From: an uncultured Bacilli bacterium
GTDB lineage: Bacteria; Bacillota_I; Bacilli_A; RF39; UBA660
Reading direction: 5' to 3'
DNA: 8,155 nucleotides
Assembly: GCA_948479395.1 (NCBI GenBank)
Contig: CAOLUI010000043.1
Location: 1 to 8,155 of the forward strand
The first letter of the stretch is position 1. Every line of letters starts with the position of its first letter. The notes below the pieces were generated by a model that was not told the origin of the DNA, did not search any database, and saw nothing but the letters and a program-made list of their open reading frames with translations. This document shows, in pieces, positions 1-5,124 of the stretch. The translations under genes were made by a program, and so were the position numbers.

Positions 1-26
1 CTTCTATTATATTGAACTTAAAATTA

Positions 27-56
27 AAAAACACGCTTTTAAATAAACGTGTTTTT
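27..56 (-). terminator. Rho-independent terminator of the small minus-strand gene
   Basis: A perfect 9-bp inverted repeat (27-35 AAAAACACG with 48-56 CGTGTTTTT) encloses a 12-nt loop. Read on the minus strand, it ends in a run of T. The stop codon (55-57) of the gene at 55-414 lies in the arm. The plus strand also ends in a T run, so it could stop transcription entering from the left of the window as well. Confidence 0.8.
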
Positions 57-414
57 ATATCCAGCGTGAAATATAAATTTCTCTAGTTACTTCTTCCTTA
101 TAACGTTTAAATATATTTATTATACTTTCTACAATTGTTTTCCTTATATTAGAAGAAGATTTATTTACTTTTACTTTCAATATTTCTATTTTCATTTTCT
201 TCCTAAATAAATAATCATCCAAATACTTACCTAAAACATAATCTATTTGCTTCACAATTCTTAATTCATCATAATTTGTCACATCAATATTAAATATATA
301 TTCTTCATATATTTTAATTAATTTATCAGTTACATAATCATCTTCAAAATAATCGAAGTTGACTATACGATAGAAATTCGGACAATTACTTAATATTAAT
401 TTATTTTTTTTCAA
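55..414 (-). CDS. Hypothetical protein, about 119 aa, TTG start
   Basis: I do not recognise this protein. It is small, rich in Lys, Ile, Tyr and Asp/Glu, and has no hydrophobic segment long enough for a membrane span, so it is probably cytoplasmic. The C-terminal half is basic and looks helical; the middle is acidic. Start choice: an ATG at 427-429 opens the frame, but the only Shine-Dalgarno (GGAGG, 423-427) lies on that ATG and the following codons, so it cannot serve it. A TTG at 412-414 lies 8 nt downstream of GGAGG and is the better start. A promoter lies just upstream and a hairpin terminator overlaps the stop, so it is a single-gene transcript. It diverges from the carboxypeptidase gene at 511. 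Good expression signals suggest a real gene of unknown role. Confidence 0.65.
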   Translation of the reverse strand: MKKNKLILSNCPNFYRIVNFDYFEDDYVTDKLIKIYEEYIFNIDVTNYDELRIVKQIDYVLGKYLDDYLFRKKMKIEILKVKVNKSSSNIRKTIVESIINIFKRYKEEVTREIYISRWI

Positions 415-442
415 TATCTTAACCTCCATCTACCATATAAGA

Positions 443-471
443 ATAATACTATAATTTTTCCTTTTTGTAAA
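443..471 (-). promoter_or_regulatory. Sigma-A-type promoter of the small minus-strand gene
   Basis: On the minus strand TTTACA (466-471) and TATTAT (443-448) are separated by exactly 17 nt (449-465). Transcription would start near 436, giving a very short leader that runs straight into GGAGG at 423-427. A start near 436 would still include the ATG at 427-429, so it does not by itself exclude that codon. Confidence 0.6.
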
Positions 472-476
472 TATCA

Positions 477-485
477 TGTTATAAT
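477..485 (+). promoter_or_regulatory. Extended -10 promoter of the carboxypeptidase/exchanger pair
   Basis: TGTTATAAT (TG at 477-478, TATAAT at 480-485) is an extended -10 element with a perfect hexamer. The position 17 nt upstream has no convincing -35, as is common with extended -10 promoters. Transcription would begin near 492, just before the Shine-Dalgarno AAAGAGG (about 497-503). The -10 lies only 8 bp from the -35 of the divergent promoter, so the two promoters must share or compete for polymerase. Confidence 0.6.
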
Positions 486-510
486 ATTTTTATAAGAAAG
501 AGGTTTAAAA

Positions 511-1473
511 ATGGCAAAGCGAAAAAAATTAAAAAAAAATGTTCTATATTTTATTATTATAATTATAATAATTAGTATAATTGGAATTATATTTTCTATC
601 AAAACATATAACGAACACAAATATAAACAAACTTACGAATATAAACTAATAGAACACGGATATTCCATGGAAAACACCAAAAAATTACTAGATTATTATA
701 AAAAAAATGACGAAATAGAAAAAATATTAAGCATTCCTCGAAATGAAGAGATTTTGAACTTAATAAAAGAAAAATATTACATACACAAAAATTTAGAAAG
801 ATATCTTTCTTATTTAGATAAAAATAAAAACAAAGAAAAAAAAGATATTATCGCTATTGTTAACGTTAATCGCGATTATGAATTTTATGAAAATGACATT
901 TCTACTAAAACAGAAGATGAAACCTTACTTATAGTTAACAAATATTATAAACTAAATGAAAATTTTGAACCAACAAATTTAGTAACTATAAGTAATAATT
1001 ATGCTTATGCCAATAATAGGATTACAAAAAAAGCCAATGATGCATATGTTTCAATGTGGCAAGCCGCTAAAAACGATGGGTACAAATTAATAGTCAATTC
1101 CAGTTATCGTACCTATCAAGAACAAGATGATGTTTATAACAACATTAAACTCTCTAAAGGTGAACGTGAAGCTGATAAAGTTGCAGCTCGACCAGGCCAT
1201 TCTGAACATCAAAGTGGTTTAGCTATTGATGTTTTTGAAATAAACAATCAATTAACAGGAACCTTTAAAGACTCTCCAGCCTATAAATGGCTAAGAGAAA
1301 ATGCATATCTTTACGGTTACATTGAAAGATATCCAGAAAATAAGGAATACTTAACTGGATATAGTTTTGAATCTTGGCATTGGCGATATGTTGGAACAGA
1401 AGTAGCTAAAATAATTCAAGAAGAAAACATTACTTTTGATGAATATTATGCTTACTATATCGATAATAAATAA
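511..1473 (+). CDS. Membrane-anchored M15B peptidase (VanY/LdcB-type D,D- or L,D-carboxypeptidase)
   Basis: Zinc carboxypeptidase trimming the terminal D-Ala from peptidoglycan stem peptides, acting outside the membrane. Residues 1-10 are basic and about 12-29 form an Ile-rich membrane anchor without a lipobox or obvious cleavage site. Residues 35-150 are a charged linker region. The catalytic domain spans roughly 165-305: SSYR at 197-200, then SEHQSGLAID with zinc ligands H233 and D240, then ESWHW with the catalytic Glu E287 and third zinc ligand H290. All active-site residues of family M15B are present, so it should be active. At 320 aa the length fits the anchored members of the family. 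The ATG is supported by AAAGAGG about 7 nt upstream. Whether it removes D-Ala from pentapeptide (VanY/DacY-like) or acts on tetrapeptide (LdcB-like) cannot be settled from the motifs. There is no vancomycin-resistance context. It is probably co-transcribed with the exchanger 19 bp downstream. It implies a walled cell. Confidence 0.9.
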   Translation: MAKRKKLKKNVLYFIIIIIIISIIGIIFSIKTYNEHKYKQTYEYKLIEHGYSMENTKKLLDYYKKNDEIEKILSIPRNEEILNLIKEKYYIHKNLERYLSYLDKNKNKEKKDIIAIVNVNRDYEFYENDISTKTEDETLLIVNKYYKLNENFEPTNLVTISNNYAYANNRITKKANDAYVSMWQAAKNDGYKLIVNSSYRTYQEQDDVYNNIKLSKGEREADKVAARPGHSEHQSGLAIDVFEINNQLTGTFKDSPAYKWLRENAYLYGYIERYPENKEYLTGYSFESWHWRYVGTEVAKIIQEENITFDEYYAYYIDNK

Positions 1474-1492
1474 CTATAAGGAGAAAAAATTT

Positions 1493-2455
1493 ATGATTTT
1501 AAATATATTTATATTAATAATTGGATTCATTATTTTAATAAAAGGGGCTGATCTTTTTGTAGATGCCGCCTCGAGTCTTGCTGAAAATTTTCATTTGTCC
1601 AAAATGCTTATTGCACTTACTATCGTGTCATTTGGTACAAGTGCCCCAGAATTTGCAGTATCTATTAAATCTATTATCAGTGGTAGTGGAGATATAGTTT
1701 TAGGAAACGTTATTGGAAGTAATATTTTAAATATTTTATTAATATTAGGTGTTTCTAGTTGCATCCATTCTTTAAATGTTAAAAATGCAACAGTAAAAAA
1801 AGAACTTCCCATCACTATTTTAATTACTACTCTATTTATCATACTAATAAATGACAAATTATTATCAGGAGAAACTAGTAATATTTTAACTAGAGTAGAT
1901 GGAATAGCAATAATTTTATTCTTTCTTATATTCATATATTACCTAATTACTATTATGCGAAATAAAACAGATAACAATGAAAAATCAACAGAGCCTAAAT
2001 ATAACATTTTATTATCTATATTTTTTACTATAACTGGAATAATATGCTTAGTTTTAGGAAGTAATGCAGTAGTAGACTCAGCAAGTTTTATTGCTCAAAC
2101 TCTAGGAGTTAGTGAAAGAGTAATTGCTCTAACTATTGTTGCTTTAGGTACCAGTTTACCAGAATTAGTTACAAGTGTTACAGCCACTAAAAAAGGTGAA
2201 TATGACATTGCCATCGGAAATGTTGTTGGGAGTAATATATTTAATATTGGTATCGTTCTTGGTGTTCCTGTTGCCATATTTGGTAATATTGGAAATATAA
2301 CGTTTAATTATCTTGATCTATTTATTATGTTATTATCAACATTTCTATTATATATTTTTAGTTTTAAAACTTATAAAATAAATCGTAAAGAAGGTCTTAT
2401 TTTACTTATTATTTTTATTGCATATTATGGCCATTTAATATTTTCAGCCATTTAA
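1493..2455 (+). CDS. Calcium/sodium antiporter, CaCA family (YrbG-like)
   Basis: Integral membrane cation exchanger, expected to export Ca2+ in exchange for Na+ (or H+). The 320-aa protein is almost entirely hydrophobic, with about ten membrane segments in two inverted halves joined by a polar loop around 155-170. Both signature alpha repeats are intact: GTSAPE at 48-53 followed by D67 and GNVIGSN (71-77), and GTSLPE at 219-224 followed by D238 and GNVVGSN (242-248). The acidic residues E53 and E224 are the ion-binding glutamates of this family. Start: the frame is open upstream into the carboxypeptidase gene, but the ATG at 1493 has AAGGAG (1478-1483) 9 nt upstream and begins the first membrane helix, so it is chosen over earlier ATGs. 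It forms a two-gene unit with the carboxypeptidase and ends in a hairpin terminator. Ion specificity is inferred from family membership. Confidence 0.93.
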   Translation: MILNIFILIIGFIILIKGADLFVDAASSLAENFHLSKMLIALTIVSFGTSAPEFAVSIKSIISGSGDIVLGNVIGSNILNILLILGVSSCIHSLNVKNATVKKELPITILITTLFIILINDKLLSGETSNILTRVDGIAIILFFLIFIYYLITIMRNKTDNNEKSTEPKYNILLSIFFTITGIICLVLGSNAVVDSASFIAQTLGVSERVIALTIVALGTSLPELVTSVTATKKGEYDIAIGNVVGSNIFNIGIVLGVPVAIFGNIGNITFNYLDLFIMLLSTFLLYIFSFKTYKINRKEGLILLIIFIAYYGHLIFSAI

Positions 2456-2482
2456 AAAGCATTTCATCAAGAAAACGCTTTT
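2454..2482. terminator. Bidirectional terminator between convergent operons
   Basis: AAAAGC (2455-2460) pairs with GCTTTT (2477-2482), with an inner TTTC/GAAA helix (2462-2465 with 2471-2474). The plus strand continues in a T-rich stretch, and the minus strand reads GCTTTTT after the hairpin. It lies between the stop of the exchanger (2455) and the stop of rplT (2485), so it can serve both convergent transcripts. Confidence 0.75.
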
Positions 2483-2484
2483 CT

Positions 2485-3018
2485 TTATTTTAAATTATTA
2501 ATTAATTCCTCTTTCTTCATTGAAGAATAACCTTTTACTCCTTGCTCTTTAGCTATATTCTTTAAATCAGCTAATGTCATTTTACTATAATCAACATTAT
2601 TCTCTTGCTCATTCTTTTTTTGCTCTGATTTTTCAGTTGCTTTTTTTAAATCTTTTTTTCCATTACTTAAAGACTCTTTGGCAACATTAACAAGTTCTGT
2701 AAAACTTTTTGGATCATCAATAGCAAGCTCACTTAGCATTTTACGATTAATCTCAATTCCAGCAATTTTTAGTCCATTCATAAATTTAGAATAACTAATA
2801 TCATTTTCACGACATCCAGCATTAATTCTTGTTATCCATAATTTTCTAAAATTTCTTTTATTAGCTCTTCTGTCACGATAAGCATAAGCTTCACTATGAA
2901 AAACTTGTTCTTGCGCGGTTTTAAATAATCGATGTTTACTTCCAAAATAACCTTTAGCTTTTTTTAATACTTTTCTTCTTCTATTCTTAGCAACATTTCC
3001 ACCTTTAACTCTTGTCAT
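2485..3018 (-). CDS. rplT: 50S ribosomal protein L20 with C-terminal Rho_N-like extension
   Basis: L20 binds 23S rRNA early in large-subunit assembly and, in Firmicutes, represses its own operon through the infC leader. Residues 1-118 are a full-length, canonical L20: basic N-terminal tail with RRRKVLKKAKGYFGSKHR, then AYRDRRANKRNFRKLWITRIN and SYSKFMNGLKIAGIEINRKML. L20 normally ends near residue 118, but here the frame continues to 177 aa. A charged Lys/Glu/Gln-rich linker (119-143) leads to about 34 residues starting MTLADLKNIAKEQGVKGYSS and ending KKEELINNLK, which match the helix-turn-helix pattern of Rho N-terminal/SAP-like domains. No frameshift is needed: the extension is in frame and ends at TAA just before a terminator. 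AAAGGAGG sits 8 nt before the ATG, in an 18-bp gap after rpmI. The L20 assignment is certain. The Rho_N assignment rests on pattern recognition. Confidence 0.97.
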   Translation of the reverse strand: MTRVKGGNVAKNRRRKVLKKAKGYFGSKHRLFKTAQEQVFHSEAYAYRDRRANKRNFRKLWITRINAGCRENDISYSKFMNGLKIAGIEINRKMLSELAIDDPKSFTELVNVAKESLSNGKKDLKKATEKSEQKKNEQENNVDYSKMTLADLKNIAKEQGVKGYSSMKKEELINNLK

Positions 3019-3036
3019 TTAAAAAACCTCCTTTAC

Positions 3037-3234
3037 CTAGATAACTGACTTAATTCTGTCAGTATCTCCTTTACTTAATGTTCCTTTAACACGTCTTTGT
3101 CTAACTTGTTTTGCACTATCTTTACTTGTTTTATGATTTCCTCCAGATTTTTTATATGATAATGTTCCATTAGCGCGTTTTTTAAAAACTTTACTACTAG
3201 CTTTATGTGTCTTTTGTTTTGGTCCTTTAGCCAT
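3037..3234 (-). CDS. rpmI: 50S ribosomal protein L35
   Basis: Small basic protein of the large ribosomal subunit, 65 aa, the normal length for L35. The family pattern is visible: K-x-K-T-H-K-A near residues 6-12 followed by FKKRANGTLSYKKSGGNHKTSK and a C-terminal LSKGDTDRIKSVI, equivalent to the SKGD-x-x-R-I/L-K end of L35. The start ATG at 3232-3234 follows a Shine-Dalgarno of AAGGATG type within the 18-bp gap after infC. Its position between infC and rplT is the conserved order infC-rpmI-rplT and strengthens the call for such a short protein. It ends with TAG. Expression should follow the L20-controlled leader upstream of infC. Confidence 0.95.
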   Translation of the reverse strand: MAKGPKQKTHKASSKVFKKRANGTLSYKKSGGNHKTSKDSAKQVRQRRVKGTLSKGDTDRIKSVI

Positions 3235-3252
3235 AATATTTCATCCTTCTTT

Positions 3253-3789
3253 CTACTTTTCTTTTTTAGGTGCTAAAATAATATACATACTTCTTCCTTC
3301 CATTTTAGGTTCTGTATCAATATCAGCATAATCACTAAGTTCTTCAGCAAACTTCATTAAAACATCTCGTCCCAATTCTGGATGAGCCATTTGTCTTCCC
3401 TTAAAACGAACTAAACCCTTAACTTTATGCCCTTTTTCCAAATATGATGTCGCATTTCTTTTTCGTGTCTCAAAATCATGAATATCAATATTAACTGATA
3501 AACGATACTCTTTTAATTCTTTATTAGTCTCTCGCTGTTTTTTCTGAGCATCTTTTAACTTTTTTTGCTTTTCATACTTAAACTTATTATAATCCATAAC
3601 TTTAGCAACAGCAGGATTTCCTCCAGCATTCATCAAAACTAAATCAAGCCCTGCATAATTAGCAAGTGTTAAAGCATCTTCTAATTTTTTCAAACCCATC
3701 TGTTCTCCATTTGGACCAATAACCATTAACTCAGCAACCTTAATTTGTTCATTAATTGGTAATTCGTTTTTATTATTTGCTATATTAAT
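3253..3789 (-). CDS. infC: Translation initiation factor IF-3 with non-AUG start
   Basis: IF-3 binds the 30S subunit and checks start-codon and initiator-tRNA pairing. The N-terminal domain begins with ELPINEQIKVAELMVIGPNG and includes LEDALTLANYAGLDLVLMN. A basic linker (KFKYEKQKKLKDAQKKQRE) leads to the C-terminal domain with EYRLSVNIDIHDFETRKRN and VKGLVRFKGRQMAHPELG. The frame can be extended to an ATG at 3834, but that lies inside the leader attenuator. The Shine-Dalgarno GGAGG is at 3793-3797 and no ATG, GTG or TTG follows it before the conserved protein begins. The candidates are ATT (3787-3789, 3-nt spacing, 178 aa) and ATA (3781-3783, 9-nt spacing, 176 aa). Rare non-AUG codons are typical of infC, where IF-3 discriminates against its own start. 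I report the ATT, but ATA has the better spacing. First gene of infC-rpmI-rplT. Confidence 0.95.
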   Translation of the reverse strand: MNIANNKNELPINEQIKVAELMVIGPNGEQMGLKKLEDALTLANYAGLDLVLMNAGGNPAVAKVMDYNKFKYEKQKKLKDAQKKQRETNKELKEYRLSVNIDIHDFETRKRNATSYLEKGHKVKGLVRFKGRQMAHPELGRDVLMKFAEELSDYADIDTEPKMEGRSMYIILAPKKEK

Positions 3790-3938
3790 GCACCTCCATA
3801 CATTATAAAAGGCGGATATATAGTATCCACCCAAAAAGCTTTTAATATTTAATATCTATACTCACTTTTAGCTTTTTACCCATTACTACTTGTAATCAGG
3901 TGGACTGTGGACACAATCTCTTTCCTTTTTTCAATAAC
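3790..3938 (-). ncRNA. infC-rpmI-rplT leader RNA (L20-leader type, cis-regulatory)
   Basis: About 150 nt of untranslated leader lies between the promoter and the infC ribosome site. Minus-strand pairings visible: AGTCCACC (3899-3906) with GGTGGATACT (3822-3831, two-nucleotide bulge); ATTAC/GTAAT (3892-3896 with 3882-3886, 5-nt loop); AAAAAGCT/AGCTTTTT (3870-3877 with 3833-3840). Together they give a three-way junction with a purine-rich GGGTAAAAAGC segment. Position and attenuation architecture match the Bacillus infC leader, where L20 binds an rRNA-like structure and regulates by premature termination. The class assignment is inferred from position and fold, not from an alignment. Confidence 0.75.
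3807..3831 (-). terminator. Leader attenuator hairpin upstream of infC
   Basis: On the minus strand GGTGGATA (3824-3831) pairs with TATCCGCC (3811-3818) around a 5-nt loop and is followed at once by TTTT (3807-3810). This is one of the most GC-rich stems in the intergenic DNA of the window. Its 5' arm is the same segment that pairs with AGTCCACC at 3899-3906, so terminator and antiterminator are mutually exclusive. Confidence 0.75.
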
Positions 3939-3944
3939 AACAAA

Positions 3945-3974
3945 ATTATATAGTAAAGTATATGCAAATGTCAA
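3945..3974 (-). promoter_or_regulatory. Strong promoter of infC-rpmI-rplT
   Basis: Perfect consensus hexamers on the minus strand: TTGACA (3969-3974) and TATAAT (3945-3950) with an 18-nt spacer. The predicted start near 3938 gives the long structured leader expected for this operon. Confidence 0.9.
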
Positions 3975-4020
3975 GTAAATTTTCAACCATAAAAAGTCTA
4001 TTAATTCTTATAAAAATTTC

Positions 4021-4040
4021 TTTCTTAAATTTCTAAGAAA
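4021..4040 (-). terminator. Possible weak AT-only terminator hairpin
   Basis: A 7-bp inverted repeat (TTTCTTA at 4021-4027, TAAGAAA at 4034-4040) with a 6-nt loop is followed on the minus strand by a T-containing run. It lies 100 nt after the stop of the small gene at 4140 and before the infC promoter. The stem has one G-C pair only, so function is doubtful. I see nothing else of note between 3975 and 4139. Confidence 0.3.
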
Positions 4041-4139
4041 AAATTATTCTAAATTTATCATTTATCCATAAATATTAAAACTAATTCTTTCTTTTCCTTA
4101 ACTATTTTTTACACGCAGATAATAATTAACTTCTTTTAA

Positions 4140-4451
4140 CTAACGTGATCTAAGAAAATCTTTATCACGTTCTTCTATCAAACTACTTTTTATTCTTTCT
4201 AATAATGTCCTCTTAACATCAGTAACATTTACATTACCATCTTTTTTCATTTGAGCATTAAAATCAGCATCTTTAATATGTTCTTTTACATCTTCACCAT
4301 GATATACCTTACCATCTAATATTTTCGCATTTCCTTCAATAGAAACATTTTCTATACTTACATCAACATTACTATCATGTACTTTCATTCCGTTTAATAA
4401 CTTTGAATCTCCACTCATCTTAACTCCTGAAATATTAATATGCACTGCCAT
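4140..4451 (-). CDS. Hypothetical protein with internal 13-residue repeat, 103 aa
   Basis: I do not recognise this protein. The N-terminal half is rich in alternating hydrophobic and polar residues and contains an imperfect duplication: GVKMSGDSKLLNG (9-21) and NVSIEGNAKILDG (35-47), offset by 26 residues, each followed by a K-V-x-H or K-V-Y-H segment. This suggests short beta-strand repeats, perhaps a small beta-solenoid. The C-terminal part (about 68-103) is charged and probably helical, ending in RDKDFLRSR. There is no signal peptide or membrane segment, so it is probably cytoplasmic. The ATG has AAAGGAG 8 nt upstream and a promoter ends about 30 nt before it, so it is expressed on its own rather than with the suf genes, which end at 4708. 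It occupies the place where sufB might be expected after sufU but has no resemblance to SufB that I can see. Real gene very likely, function unknown. Confidence 0.75.
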   Translation of the reverse strand: MAVHINISGVKMSGDSKLLNGMKVHDSNVDVSIENVSIEGNAKILDGKVYHGEDVKEHIKDADFNAQMKKDGNVNVTDVKRTLLERIKSSLIEERDKDFLRSR

Positions 4452-4479
4452 ATCAATTTCTCCTTTCTTTGCGAAAGCT

Positions 4480-4508
4480 ATTATAACTAAAATCTTTTAA
4501 TAATACAA
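4480..4508 (-). promoter_or_regulatory. Promoter of the 103-aa hypothetical gene
   Basis: Minus-strand TTGTAT (4503-4508) and a perfect TATAAT (4480-4485) are 17 nt apart. The predicted start near 4473 gives a leader of about 22 nt holding AAAGGAG. The -35 matches only the TTG part of the consensus. Confidence 0.6.
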
Positions 4509-4641
4509 GCTCTATATTTTTTATTCAACCTATTTATAATATTAATAATTACTTTATTACACCTAATTACTATTTTTCTATAAACTAAGCTCCATTTTAT
4601 ATCATATGAATTAGAACCTATAAAGAATATTATTAGTAGTC

Positions 4642-4657
4642 AAAAAAATATTTTTTT
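4642..4657. repeat. Perfect 16-bp A/T palindrome after sufU
   Basis: Seven A, then TA, then seven T form a perfect palindrome about 50 nt beyond the sufU stop. It could be a weak hairpin or a rigid A-tract. No other terminator for the suf operon is visible, so it may serve that purpose, but with no GC pairs this is speculative. The rest of 4509-4707 shows nothing else I can support. Confidence 0.3.
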
Positions 4658-4707
4658 CCCAGTCATTCCATATCAAAAACAAATCAATATCTTCATTTTA
4701 TAGATTT

Positions 4708-5124
4708 CTAATTATTTAAAATCTTTTTTATTCCTACATATGGAAGTAAAGCACAATTCTTACGATTATTTTGTTTATAAATTTCATTATAAACAATCGA
4801 TTCATTTAATAACTCACTATCATAATCTAATTCATTAACCATTGCTTCAAAATTTTTAATATATAATTTAGCTTCTTCAATCGACTTTCCTATTAAATTT
4901 TGAATCATAATAGAAGTTGAAGAAGTAGATATTGCACATGCATCTCCATCGAACTTAATATCTTTTAAAATATTATCTTCAATTAAAACATAAATATTTA
5001 TATCATCAATACATGATTCATTATTAGAATTTACTTTTATATACCTTTCATCTAAAACCGTCTCTTTATTTCTTGGATTTTGATAGTTGTCTAAAATAAT
5101 ATCTCTTCTTAAATTTTCATCCAT
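4708..5124 (-). CDS. sufU: SufU, Fe-S cluster assembly sulfurtransferase/scaffold-like protein
   Basis: Zinc-dependent sulfur acceptor that takes persulfide sulfur from SufS and passes it to the SufBC(D) scaffold. The 138-aa protein has all key ligands: C38 with D40 (S-C-I-D-D), C63 in the GDACAISTSSTSIM segment, and C124 in NRKNCALLPYVGI. The spacing of the last two cysteines, 61 residues, fits SufU (with its extra insertion) and not IscU, where it is about 43. It starts on an ATG overlapping the sufS stop by one base (TAATG), with GGAGG about 10 nt upstream inside sufS, so translation is probably coupled. Last gene of the visible suf operon. The usual next gene, sufB, is not found; an unrelated small gene with its own promoter follows after 256 bp. 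Confidence 0.93.
   Translation of the reverse strand: MDENLRRDIILDNYQNPRNKETVLDERYIKVNSNNESCIDDINIYVLIEDNILKDIKFDGDACAISTSSTSIMIQNLIGKSIEEAKLYIKNFEAMVNELDYDSELLNESIVYNEIYKQNNRKNCALLPYVGIKKILNN

Noticed and set aside
1591..1935. Open frame on the minus strand inside the exchanger gene
   Set aside because: Antisense shadow of the strongly supported CaCA gene; no ribosome site and no recognisable protein.
2095..2277. Second minus-strand open frame inside the exchanger gene
   Set aside because: Shadow of the second alpha-repeat region; its Pro/Thr-rich translation reflects the complementary codons.
2485..2662. L20 extension as a frameshift or read-through artefact
   Set aside because: The frame is continuous, the extension has a coherent domain-like pattern, and the stop is followed immediately by a proper terminator.
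3790..3834. N-terminal 15-residue extension of IF-3 from the ATG at 3834
   Set aside because: It would translate the attenuator hairpin and has no Shine-Dalgarno; IF-3 homology begins after GGAGG at 3793-3797.
4671..4691. Direct repeat of ATATC around an A/C-rich spacer
   Set aside because: Five-base direct repeats are expected by chance in this composition; no further copies or regular spacing, so not a CRISPR or binding array.
4702..4724. Inverted repeat AGATTT/AAATCT at the end of sufU as the suf operon terminator
   Set aside because: The T run follows it on the plus strand only; on the minus strand, where suf is transcribed, no T run follows, and the arm lies within the coding sequence.
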